DNA from: Chitinophaga solisilvae
GTDB lineage: Bacteria > Bacteroidota > Bacteroidia > Chitinophagales > Chitinophagaceae
Direction of reading: 5' to 3'
DNA: 64,000 bases
Assembly (NCBI RefSeq): GCF_009928525.1
Contig: NZ_JAABOK010000002.1
Span: 434,001-498,000 of the forward strand
Shown: piece after piece, positions 18,392 through 27,015 of the stretch
How the letters are laid out: every line of letters begins with the position of its first letter
How positions within the stretch are numbered: position 1 is the first letter of the stretch
Position numbers and translations under genes: made by a program
Notes under the pieces: generated by a model
What the model saw: only the letters and a program-made list of their open reading frames with translations
The model's database searches: none
Told to the model about the DNA's origin: nothing

Positions 18392-18930
18392 TGGGAGATA
18401 TTGGGCCGCCAGCCTTCGGGGAACAGTTTTACATGATCCTTTGCATCTGCAGTGAGCCATTTTTCATACACTATTCTCACCGGCTCATATTGCTGTGAAG
18501 AAAGAAACTGTTGCATGCGGTAATTGTTGCTCAGCGTATATCTTACCATACGGCGGATGCCCTGTGCTATATAGATTTTTTCCAGTTCCGCATTCAGTGC
18601 CCGGTAAATGCCAAGGCGGCGGAACTCCGGCGCTACGTAGCCGTCGGACACATAGAGGGTGTCGCCGGTATAGGCTTCAATACGGCTTTCGTCGGGTTCT
18701 TCCGTGTAGCCGAAGATGAATCCGGCGGGCTCGCCATTCCAGGAGGCCAGCAGACAGGAGCCGTTATTACTTTCCTGCATACTGATGACATGTTGCATAT
18801 AATCACCTGCGATGTGTTCCCATCGGGCGGTCTGATGAAAGTAGTCCAGCTCCGATTCATGCAGGCCTTTCATCATGCCGGACATGAGTGTATAGTGTTC
18901 GCGTATATGGATGGGCGTTATGGTAATCAT
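18388..18930 (-). CDS. GNAT-family N-acetyltransferase
   Basis: This 180-residue single-domain GNAT acetyltransferase would transfer an acyl group from CoA to an amine. The core is visible as LYVSDGYVAPEFRRLGIYRAL, the acetyl-CoA binding strand-loop-helix (R/Q-x-x-G-x-G/A type; here RRLGIYRA), near residues 95-115. The gene starts 6 bp after the NRPS-like gene and overlaps the DUF255 gene by 4 bases, so it belongs to the same transcript. An amine-bearing amino acid or peptide produced by the synthetase is a reasonable substrate, but this is only from context. The protein has no signal peptide and should be cytoplasmic. Confidence 0.82.
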   Translation of the reverse strand: MITITPIHIREHYTLMSGMMKGLHESELDYFHQTARWEHIAGDYMQHVISMQESNNGSCLLASWNGEPAGFIFGYTEEPDESRIEAYTGDTLYVSDGYVAPEFRRLGIYRALNAELEKIYIAQGIRRMVRYTLSNNYRMQQFLSSQQYEPVRIVYEKWLTADAKDHVKLFPEGWRPNISQ

Positions 18931-18936
18931 ATGGCA

Positions 18937-21900
18937 TTATTCCGGTTTAACAGGGCTACCCGTCCAGCTGGTACCGGACTGTAGTTTTTCTCCTTTCATT
19001 ACAAGTGAGAGGGGAGAGAGGTTCACCTCATCGCCGATTTCACTGTCGTACAGGATGATGGTTCTTGCGCCGATGCTGCTACGGTTACCGATTTTTATGG
19101 GGCCTATTTTCATGACACGGTCTTCGAAGAGATGCGTTTGCGGGCCGCTGTCTTCATTCAGGGCGGTATCATCTCCTATGGCCACCATATCAAATTCTGT
19201 AATGTCGGTTGTATTGAGCCATACACGGCGGCCTGTTTTTACGCCGAGCAGCCGCAGTAATACCGGCAGCCAGGGGGTACCTCTGAGGAAATCCAGCAGG
19301 AAGGGAACGGACAGTGCTTCGTAGGTAGAGGTGGTGCCTTCGCTGCGCCATACCCTGGATGTCCACATTGGACTTTGTACCGGTTTGTAACTGCCTGTCA
19401 GTATCCATTTCATCAGGACGGTAAAGAAGAAGGCGGGTAGTCCCAGGAAGAAAAGATAGTACAGCGGAAACTGCAGTATGATGGACCAGAGTGGTTTATC
19501 GGTCACCAGGTCATGTGCGTATGCGATAAACAGGATGCTGCAGCAGATAACCATTGTTTCCGGGATCAGTATGCGGATGAATTCCGCAATACCTCTGGCC
19601 AGCTTCCTTTGCGGCGATGGATGGGTAGTAAGTTCCGGCGGAAAGAAGCGGCTTTCCTGGCGGCGTGGCAGCGCAATAGCCGGTGAGCCGAACCAGTCGC
19701 GGGCTTTGTCTGCCGCCAGCTGTTCCTTTGAAGGTGGTGTGGAGAGTACGCCTATCAGCATATCTCCCGGCAATATATAACCCTGTGGAATCAGTGCGCT
19801 GTTGCCCACGAAGCTGTTGTTATGAATCACCGTTTTTTCCAGTGTGAGCTGTTGTGCGCGCACATCAGATTCTCCCAGCGTAACAGCATCCGCGATGAAT
19901 GCGCCATCGCCGATTTCCAGCAGGGGATGGGTAACGCTGCTGGCGGTAGATACTTCCGTATTCTTCCCGATACGTGCGCCCAGTGCGCGGAAGAGTGCGG
20001 AAATATATACGGTGGCAAAGATGGGATGTATAACAATTAGCGTGAGTGACATGAGCTGATCTGCAAACCATTTGCGCACATAAAACAGGCTGTAGATGGG
20101 ATAGGTGCCGGGTTTCAGCTTCCATTGCAGCAGGCGTGTGAGCGCGATGGTCTGGAAGGTAAACAGCAGAATATAGCTCAGGGCCAGCAGTGGGGTGATG
20201 ACCATATAGTTGAAGTTATAATCCGGCGCAGCATTATCCAGTCTGTTGAGAATGATGATGGTTGGCAGCAACGGCAGCAGGATGGTAAAGGGAAAGACGA
20301 GCAGCGACAGGGAGAAAATGAAATTATATTTCCTGCGGGTAGCCTTTGAAACCGGCAGTGGGTGCGGTAATTCAAGGATATCCTTTTTTATTTTCAGTTG
20401 TGCGGGGCTGCCCTGCCATACTTCCCCGGAGGCGATTGTCTGTTTCGGCGGGAGGTAGCTGAGGTCCTGGAGTTCGCTCCAGGCTTCCATGACAGTGTCG
20501 CCCGCAACAATGGCACTGCTGCCTATGTAGGCATGATCGCCGAGGTGTACGGTACGTAGTTTCAGCAGGCCGTCTTCCACAAAGGCATTGTTGATAACGG
20601 CCTGGGAGCTGATGCTAACATCGCTGCCGATGGTAACCAGGTCTTCCGCACCGATGGTGACAGCGCCCAGCTGGGCATCGGAAGCTATTTTCACGCCGAG
20701 GGCGCGGAGGTAAAGCGGATATAGTGGTGTGCCGTTCAGGAACTGGGCGGGCATGAGCCGCTGCGAGGTTTTCACCAGCCACCACCTGAAATAATAGGAG
20801 CCCCAGAGCGGGTAATCACCGGCTTTCATTTTACCGATGACGAGCCATTTGAGGCTGATGATAAGTACAGAGAAAACAGGCGGCAGCAGGCAGAACATTG
20901 CCAGCGCGGTGATGATAGCGTAGCCGAGGTGACTGGTAGCCTGTTCCACATAATAATATCCCAGGTAAGGGAAGAATATCTGCATGGCAAACAGGCCGAA
21001 GATGACCAGTAAAGCGATGGTTTGCGCGATCCAGCAGGCGAGGTGCCGCCACCAGGGTACCTGGCGGAAGCTGTGCTGTGCTGCGGTGCTTTGCGGGGCA
21101 GTGCTCCAGGCTTCCGTCAGCGCCAGCAGGGGACGGTGTATATAGATATCTTTCAGGGAAGCCTGCGGTATGCCGGCTTCGCGGCGGAGGCGGGAAACAA
21201 AGGCTGCGGCCAGCAATGAATGACCACCCAGGTCAGTGAAAAAATCCTGTTGCAGGTTGACCGGCTTGTCCGGGAAAATTTTTGCGAGGATAGCCAGAAC
21301 CCTGTCCTGCAGCGGGGCATGAACATCTATGGCTTCCTGGGTGGCTGCCTGTGCAAAGGACGGCGGCAATGGCAGCGCCTTGCGGTTGATCTTTCCGCTG
21401 GGCAGGCGGGGCATATCTCCCAGGGGTATGATGATACCTGGTACCATATAAGGTGGTAACACCCTGGCAAGTTCCCCGCGCAGGATGGTTTCATCAAACG
21501 GCTGCTGTGCTGCCTGCACTACATATCCTACCAGCTGATCCTGTTCATTGCTGTCTTTTTTTACGGCTACTGCTGCGGCAATGATGCCGGGCAGGGCGTT
21601 GAGCCGGTTTTCAATTTCTCCCAGTTCAATACGGTAACCGCGTAGTTTGATCTGATCGTCGAGACGGCCCTGGAAATCGATGCTGCCATCCGGCAGTATC
21701 ACAGCGGCGTCGCCGGTGCGGTATATGATATCTCCGGGGAGTGCTTCCAGCAAGGCTGGTTTGGGCACAAATTTCTCGCGCGACAGCTCCGGGCGGTCTA
21801 TGTATCCATTGCCTACGCCGGGACCGGTAATGACGAGTTCTCCGCGTTCTCCCAGCGGGAGTATGTTGAGTTGTTCGTCTACAACCGCCATGTTATAGTT

Positions 21901-22866
21901 TGGCAGCGGATGTCCGATGGTGATGTCATTGCCGGGTTGCAGGCGGGCAAAGGTGGCGCTGACCGTTGTTTCCGTAGGTCCGTAGCTGTTATAGAAGATC
22001 CTGGGTGGTGCGCCCCAGCGGGCCAGTACCTGCGGGGTACAGGCTTCTCCTCCGGCGTTGATAAGGCGGAGGGAAGGTATATCGTCTTCCATCACCGCCA
22101 GCAGGCTGGGAACGGCATGGAGGATGGTAATTTTTTCGTTGCGGAGGGTTTGCCCCAGTTCATCGATGGCTTTGGCGGTAGTAGCATCTGCCACCCAGAG
22201 GGTAGCGCCGGCGAAGTAGCTGACCCAGGTTTCTTCACACCACATATCAAATGAAACGGAGAAGCCCTGATATACTTTGTCCTGTGCATTTATATGCAGT
22301 ACGGTTTGTTCGGCCCTGACCAGGTGACATATCTGCCGGTGGCTGATAGGTATGCCTTTGGGTTTACCGGTACTGCCGGAGGTATAGAGTACATAAGCTG
22401 TATTTTCAGGAGCTGGTGCGGTGGTCAGTGTGAACTGTTCCTTCGCATCCGGCAGTGGCGGTACGGTAAGGATGGCTGCCGGAATCTGCAGGGGTGTTTC
22501 GCTGAAGCATGCGGCGGCTTTCACTTCGGTAAGAACGCCTTCCACCCGTTCTGCCGGCATTTCACGATCGAGCGGTACATAGGCGGCGCCGGATTTCACG
22601 ATACCTATAATGGCGGCATGCAGTTCCGGCCCGCGGGGCCACCATATGCCTACCACGCTGCCCGGGCCAATCCCGCGTGCCTGCAACATAGCGGCTACTG
22701 CATCGCTCCAGTGGTCCAGTGTGGCGTACGTGAACGACTGATGTTGAAAAACAAGGGCAGTGTGCTGTGCATGTTGTCGGGCGGTATATCTGAATATATC
22801 TGCCAGGGTTTCCTGCTGCAGGAGTTCCTGTTGTCGGGGGCCTATAACTATACTGTATCCGTTCAT
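18937..22866 (-). CDS. membrane-bound NRPS-like protein (A-T plus membrane hexapeptide domains; Pls-like architecture)
   Basis: This 1309-residue protein starts with an amino-acid adenylation domain. YTSGSTGKPKG is at 161-171, NSYGPTETT at 293-301, and GRLDDQIKLRGYRIELGE at 400-417, with the catalytic Lys492 in PSGKINR. A carrier domain follows with the phosphopantetheine serine at 550 in DLGGHSLL. From about 605 on there are at least six membrane segments alternating with three soluble blocks rich in hexapeptide repeats (for example HLGDHAYIGSSAIVAGDTV). This is the layout of the family ending in the 'NRPS terminal domain', to which epsilon-poly-L-lysine synthetase belongs; there are no ordinary condensation or thioesterase domains. 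I infer that it activates one amino acid and couples it at the membrane. Product unknown. The acidic FDMWCEETW stretch near the selectivity loop would suit a basic amino acid. Confidence 0.88.
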   Translation of the reverse strand: MNGYSIVIGPRQQELLQQETLADIFRYTARQHAQHTALVFQHQSFTYATLDHWSDAVAAMLQARGIGPGSVVGIWWPRGPELHAAIIGIVKSGAAYVPLDREMPAERVEGVLTEVKAAACFSETPLQIPAAILTVPPLPDAKEQFTLTTAPAPENTAYVLYTSGSTGKPKGIPISHRQICHLVRAEQTVLHINAQDKVYQGFSVSFDMWCEETWVSYFAGATLWVADATTAKAIDELGQTLRNEKITILHAVPSLLAVMEDDIPSLRLINAGGEACTPQVLARWGAPPRIFYNSYGPTETTVSATFARLQPGNDITIGHPLPNYNMAVVDEQLNILPLGERGELVITGPGVGNGYIDRPELSREKFVPKPALLEALPGDIIYRTGDAAVILPDGSIDFQGRLDDQIKLRGYRIELGEIENRLNALPGIIAAAVAVKKDSNEQDQLVGYVVQAAQQPFDETILRGELARVLPPYMVPGIIIPLGDMPRLPSGKINRKALPLPPSFAQAATQEAIDVHAPLQDRVLAILAKIFPDKPVNLQQDFFTDLGGHSLLAAAFVSRLRREAGIPQASLKDIYIHRPLLALTEAWSTAPQSTAAQHSFRQVPWWRHLACWIAQTIALLVIFGLFAMQIFFPYLGYYYVEQATSHLGYAIITALAMFCLLPPVFSVLIISLKWLVIGKMKAGDYPLWGSYYFRWWLVKTSQRLMPAQFLNGTPLYPLYLRALGVKIASDAQLGAVTIGAEDLVTIGSDVSISSQAVINNAFVEDGLLKLRTVHLGDHAYIGSSAIVAGDTVMEAWSELQDLSYLPPKQTIASGEVWQGSPAQLKIKKDILELPHPLPVSKATRRKYNFIFSLSLLVFPFTILLPLLPTIIILNRLDNAAPDYNFNYMVITPLLALSYILLFTFQTIALTRLLQWKLKPGTYPIYSLFYVRKWFADQLMSLTLIVIHPIFATVYISALFRALGARIGKNTEVSTASSVTHPLLEIGDGAFIADAVTLGESDVRAQQLTLEKTVIHNNSFVGNSALIPQGYILPGDMLIGVLSTPPSKEQLAADKARDWFGSPAIALPRRQESRFFPPELTTHPSPQRKLARGIAEFIRILIPETMVICCSILFIAYAHDLVTDKPLWSIILQFPLYYLFFLGLPAFFFTVLMKWILTGSYKPVQSPMWTSRVWRSEGTTSTYEALSVPFLLDFLRGTPWLPVLLRLLGVKTGRRVWLNTTDITEFDMVAIGDDTALNEDSGPQTHLFEDRVMKIGPIKIGNRSSIGARTIILYDSEIGDEVNLSPLSLVMKGEKLQSGTSWTGSPVKPE

Positions 22867-22996
22867 ATATTGCTACCGTATTGTTCGTGGTGCTTTGGAG
22901 TATCAAAGTTACAGGGTACAGAGATAGGACGAACTTATAATTCCCTTAAAAATAGGGAGTTTCAGGGTACTACAATTTAACATTTTCTTTGAAAAT

Positions 22997-23141
22997 AATT
23001 ACGAATTACGAATTATGAATTACGAATGTAGAAGCGAAGATTAAAACGGAGATTAAAAGAGATACTTCATAGTTATCTCTTTTAATCTCCGTTTTAATCT
23101 TCGCTTCTACATTCGTAATTCGCAATTCGTAATTCGTAATT
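22997..23141. repeat. long inverted repeat, heptad type (element 3)
   Basis: The arms 22997-23064 and 23074-23141 form a 68-bp stem with two mismatches and a 9-nt loop. Outer heptads are AATTACG twice, AATTATG (AATTGCG in the other arm), AATTACG; inside lies AAGCGAAGATTAAAACGGAG. It lies 33 bp after the SRPBCC gene and before the NRPS-like gene, both on the minus strand, so it can separate their transcripts. Confidence 0.92.
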
Positions 23142-23174
23142 GAAACCTCAATAACGCCGCAGACTATACGAAAA

Positions 23175-23618
23175 CTATTTCCCTATCTGATCTAATACGT
23201 GGCTCCAGAACTGTTGTTTGGCTATGCGGTCGTTGTTGTCTGCGAGGCGTTCGTGATGAAAGCTGATGGTGGTTTTTTGTCCGGCCGGGATCACTCTTAT
23301 CTGGAGGGTGGAAGGGGCGGGCTGATTTTTTTCCTGCCATTTCATCCGGATTACTTTTATATCGGTAATGCTGGTAACGGTAATGGTTACCCCGTTGCCG
23401 GCGGTGTAGGTATCGTCTTTGCGGAAGCTGAGGGCTGCATTGTTATCCAGCCATACGCCGAGTACGGGTTGCGTAAAAATGATTTCCCATGCCTGGTCAG
23501 CAGTAAGGGGGAAAGTGCGTCTTACCCCTATCTCCCAACCCTGGGAAGAAGTATGGCCAACTGCTTTGTCACTGGTTTTCATTTTTTTACAGGCAAGATA
23601 AAAAATATTCTTGTCCAT
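23175..23618 (-). CDS. SRPBCC (AHSA1/START-like) protein
   Basis: This is a small SRPBCC-fold protein, 147 residues from the ATG at 23618 or 135 from a second ATG at 23582 (KTSDKAVGHTSSQGWEIGV follows that second Met). The segment PLTADQAWEIIFTQPVLGVWL and the C-terminal LRVI/ TTISFHHERL pattern are typical of the activator-of-Hsp90-like group, which bind hydrophobic ligands; most members have no known role. It is transcribed away from the SusC gene at 23897, with a 278-bp shared upstream region. No operon partner is evident, since the hairpin at 22997 closes it. Confidence 0.75.
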   Translation of the reverse strand: MDKNIFYLACKKMKTSDKAVGHTSSQGWEIGVRRTFPLTADQAWEIIFTQPVLGVWLDNNAALSFRKDDTYTAGNGVTITVTSITDIKVIRMKWQEKNQPAPSTLQIRVIPAGQKTTISFHHERLADNNDRIAKQQFWSHVLDQIGK

Positions 23619-23655
23619 GGCTGATATCTAGGTGGTTGATATGAATATTCTTTTC

Positions 23656-23682
23656 TCACAAAAAAAATTTGGAATTTTGTGA
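23656..23682. promoter_or_regulatory. TCACAAAA/TTTTGTGA palindrome upstream of SusC
   Basis: The 8-bp ends TCACAAAA and TTTTGTGA are perfect inverted repeats 11 bp apart in the region shared by the SRPBCC and SusC genes. Size and placement fit an operator, but A/T richness makes chance plausible and no regulator gene is adjacent. Confidence 0.3.
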
Positions 23683-23785
23683 AAAAAAAACAACATATTT
23701 GTATGCATCCGGAAAAGTTTTTTATTAACTTTAGTGAAACAGCGCAGTAGTGCCAACATTGATGAGGATCAGTAACTGAGAGACA

Positions 23786-23889
23786 ACCAAAATCTGTAGC
23801 CTTTAATATTTTGCTTGATGACTATACTTATAGGCGCGATGACCAAAATCTGACAGTTTTTTTTTATTTTTTATTAAAACCAAAATCTG
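23786..23889 (+). promoter_or_regulatory. three copies of ACCAAAATCTG in the SusC leader
   Basis: The 11-mer ACCAAAATCTG occurs at 23786-23796, 23842-23852 and 23879-23889, the last one 7 bases before the SusC ATG. A shorter CCAAAATCTGAA version precedes the ATG of the protease gene (50255-50266). The last copy would cover the ribosome-binding region of the messenger. It may be a leader element bound by RNA or protein; the role is unknown. Confidence 0.45.
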
Positions 23890-23896
23890 AATCTAA

Positions 23897-26800
23897 ATGA
23901 GGAAACTACTACTCGTGGTAGCCAGCATGCTATTGATAGCATCTTCCTTGCTGGCGCAAAATCGTCACGTTACCGGGAAAATTACAGATGAAGCGGGGAA
24001 TGCCTTACCTGGCGTTTCGGTTTCTATTCCTGGCAGCAGAACAGGTACTGTAACGGATACGAAAGGCGGGTTTTCCCTGAATATACCACAGGATGCGAAA
24101 GCATTGAAAATTTCTTTTGTGGGCTATGAAACACAGCTGCTGCCTGTATCCGGCAGCAACATAGGCAGTATTATCCTGAAAGCAGATACCAAAGCTATCT
24201 CCGAAGTGGTGGTAGTAGGTTATGGTACGCAGAAAAGAAAAGATGTAACCGGTGTGATCGCCACTGTAAAAGGAGCTTCCGTAGCGCAATTGCCGGTACA
24301 GAGCTTTGAAGCCGGCCTGGGTGGCCGTGCTGCCGGTGTACAGATCACCATTCCCAACGGCGTGTTAAACAACCCGCCGGTATTCCGTATCAGGGGCGCC
24401 AACTCCCTGGCCAGCAGCTATCCGCTGATTGTAATCGACGGGGTGCCTACCTTCACCGGCGACGTAGGCTCTACCGCTGCTCCGCTGAATCCGCTGGGTA
24501 GTATCAACCCTTCCGATATTGAATCTATTGAAGTCCTGAAAGATGCTTCTGCCACAGCTATCTATGGCAGCCGCGCCTCTAATGGCGTGGTACTGGTAAC
24601 CACCAAAAGAGGTAAGGCAGGCAGAATGCGTATCTCCTACGATGGCTGGGTAGGTCTGACCACCCCCATGCGCCTTCCTAAGCTGCTGAATGCACGTGAG
24701 TTTGTGACGATGAAGAACGAGGCGCTCGCCAACTCCGGCGATAACGTAAACCGTTATAAACTTAATGTAGACGCCAACGGCGATACCATTGACACCGACT
24801 GGCGCGATGTAGTATACCGTCAGCGCGCTTTATCGCACAGCCATACCATCTCCATCTCCGGTGGTACGGAAAGTACTTCCTACTATTTCTCCGGCGGCTA
24901 CACCAAACAGGATGGTATCCTGAGAAAAAATGATTTCGGCCGTAAGAATATCCTCTTTAACATAGATCAGCGTATAGGCAAGGCCGTTACCGTAGGTGCA
25001 AAACTGGCTTACTCCAATGAAGCCAGCTCTATTTCCAGCGCCTCCGGTTCACTCGAAGGTGAGGCATTTGCTTCCGGTGGTCTGGCCCGCCTGGCTTTCG
25101 TGACTTCGCCCATTGTTTCTCCCTTCAATCCTGACGGCAGCTACAACATCGGCTCGCAGTATATTGCAAACTATGGCAGCCCGCTGCGTACCGGCCTGTA
25201 TAACCCGCAGGTATTGCTGGACCTGGATCACTCCCTCACCACCAACAACCATACACAGGGTAACCTGTACCTGCAGGTCAGACCATGGGAATGGGTAACC
25301 CTGCGCACACAGTATGGCGTTGACTATGCACTGCTGGATAACGACATCTATCAGAACAATATTCACGGTGACGCACAAACGAAAAATGGCGTAGCCTTTG
25401 GTATCACCCAGCAGAATAAAAGATGGGTATGGACCAACACCGCGCAGTTCGACAAATCCTTCGGCAAACATAACCTCAGCCTGTTGCTGGGTAGCGAACA
25501 GCAATACGATACCCGTCAGCGCTACGGTATTGAGCGTAACGGCCAGACAGATAAATACTTCAACACCATTCAGGGCGGATGGAGCCTGAACCTCAGCAAC
25601 GCCATGCTGCGCCGCGAAAGCTACCTGCTGTCAGCGCTCTCCCGTCTGAACTATAACTTCAACGATAAATATTTCCTGACTGCCAACCTCAGACAGGACC
25701 AGTACTCTGCATTTGGCCCTGACAAGAAGAAAGGCGTTTTCTACAGCTTTGCTGCCGGATGGGAAATTGCTAAAGAGAGCTTCTGGGCAGATGGCGGACT
25801 GGGCAAAATTTTCAGCAGCTTTAAGCTGAGAGGAAGCTACGGTAAAGTAGGTAGCTCTGCCGGTCTGGGTGAGTTCGACGCTATCTCCCTGTATACGCCC
25901 AGCTTATACGGCGGCGGCGGTTCCCTGTATTACGATCAGGCCGGTAACCCGCAACTGGGATGGGAAGAAAGTAAAAGAACAGATATCGGATTCTCCTTCG
26001 GAATGCTGAACAACAGAATTTCCGGTGAGTTCTCCTACTACTACAATAACATCGATGGATTGATCATGCAGATCACCACGCCTCCGTCTGCCGGCGTTCC
26101 TACCACCATTCCCTACAACATTGGCAGAATGTACAACAGGGGCGTTGAGTTCTCTGTTAACGTAGCTGCCATCAATAAAAAGGATTTCACCTGGAATACT
26201 GCATTCAACATTGCTTACAACAAGAATGAAGTGACAGACCTGGGGCCCAGCACACAGATACCATTTAAAACCGGCAATCTGGAGCTGACCAGCGTTAACC
26301 AGGTAGGATACCCCACCAGTATGATCTTTGCGGTAAAAGATGCAGGTGTTGATCCGCAGACAGGCCGCAGGATGCTGGTGAACGGTAAGGGCGAAACTGT
26401 TTACTACGACGCGACCACGGCCAACTATTTTTATGCAGATGGTAAACCGGCCCCACGTGTAAGCATCAACGACGCGCAGCCGTATAAAAATACCAACCCC
26501 AAAATACTGGGCGGATGGGATAACACTTTCCGTTATAAATCCTTTGAGCTGAATATACTGCTGACCTATCAGGCAGGATTCTCCATCTACTACGGCAGCC
26601 GCGCCGGTATGCTGGATCAGCGTTTCTGGAACAATACCACAGACGTACTGAGAAGGTGGCAGAAACCAGGCGACGTTACCGATATTCCTAAAGTAGTATT
26701 CGGTGATAACGTTTCCAACGGTACTTCCTATGTACTTACTTCCAATGTATTCAAAGGCGACTTTATCAAACTTAGAAATGTGGGGCTGACCTACACCCTG

Positions 26801-27004
26801 CCTGCCAGATTTACCAACAGTATTCATCTGAGCGGTGGCGCTAAAATATATGCAAAGGCTTCCAACCTGGCTGTCATCACCAAATACCCCGGCCCGGATC
26901 CGGAAGTATCCGGTAATGGTAACAACGTATCAGGACAAGGTATTGATCGTAACACCCTGGCAAATGGCCGTTCCTATACGTTAGGTCTTAACATTAATTT
27001 CTAA
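23897..27004 (+). CDS. SusC/RagA-type TonB-linked outer-membrane protein (pair 1)
   Basis: This 1035-residue TonB-dependent transporter forms an outer-membrane barrel that takes up an oligomer captured by its SusD partner. The signal peptide is residues 1-20 (SSLLAQ). A carboxypeptidase-regulatory-like domain (HVTGKITDEAGNALPGVSV) spans about 22-100, then the TonB-box region SEVVVVGYGTQKRKDVTG, then the plug with IDGVP and NPSDIESIEVLKDASATAIYG, then the barrel ending in an aromatic residue (LGLNINF). It has no N-terminal STN signalling domain, unlike the other two SusC proteins here, which fits the absence of a sigma/FecR pair upstream. SusD follows after 11 bp. Substrate cannot be deduced because no degradative enzyme is adjacent. 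Confidence 0.95.
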   Translation: MRKLLLVVASMLLIASSLLAQNRHVTGKITDEAGNALPGVSVSIPGSRTGTVTDTKGGFSLNIPQDAKALKISFVGYETQLLPVSGSNIGSIILKADTKAISEVVVVGYGTQKRKDVTGVIATVKGASVAQLPVQSFEAGLGGRAAGVQITIPNGVLNNPPVFRIRGANSLASSYPLIVIDGVPTFTGDVGSTAAPLNPLGSINPSDIESIEVLKDASATAIYGSRASNGVVLVTTKRGKAGRMRISYDGWVGLTTPMRLPKLLNAREFVTMKNEALANSGDNVNRYKLNVDANGDTIDTDWRDVVYRQRALSHSHTISISGGTESTSYYFSGGYTKQDGILRKNDFGRKNILFNIDQRIGKAVTVGAKLAYSNEASSISSASGSLEGEAFASGGLARLAFVTSPIVSPFNPDGSYNIGSQYIANYGSPLRTGLYNPQVLLDLDHSLTTNNHTQGNLYLQVRPWEWVTLRTQYGVDYALLDNDIYQNNIHGDAQTKNGVAFGITQQNKRWVWTNTAQFDKSFGKHNLSLLLGSEQQYDTRQRYGIERNGQTDKYFNTIQGGWSLNLSNAMLRRESYLLSALSRLNYNFNDKYFLTANLRQDQYSAFGPDKKKGVFYSFAAGWEIAKESFWADGGLGKIFSSFKLRGSYGKVGSSAGLGEFDAISLYTPSLYGGGGSLYYDQAGNPQLGWEESKRTDIGFSFGMLNNRISGEFSYYYNNIDGLIMQITTPPSAGVPTTIPYNIGRMYNRGVEFSVNVAAINKKDFTWNTAFNIAYNKNEVTDLGPSTQIPFKTGNLELTSVNQVGYPTSMIFAVKDAGVDPQTGRRMLVNGKGETVYYDATTANYFYADGKPAPRVSINDAQPYKNTNPKILGGWDNTFRYKSFELNILLTYQAGFSIYYGSRAGMLDQRFWNNTTDVLRRWQKPGDVTDIPKVVFGDNVSNGTSYVLTSNVFKGDFIKLRNVGLTYTLPARFTNSIHLSGGAKIYAKASNLAVITKYPGPDPEVSGNGNNVSGQGIDRNTLANGRSYTLGLNINF

Positions 27005-27015
27005 ACTGACTGAAG

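Noticed and set aside
18495..22980. Plus-strand frames opposite the NRPS-like and GNAT genes
   Set aside because: Compositionally odd translations with no recognisable domain, while the minus-strand proteins are complete.
23726..23733. TAACTTTA as the -7 box of the SusC gene at 23897
   Set aside because: The nearest TTTG (23698) is 24 bp away, too far for the usual 19-21, so no promoter was annotated.
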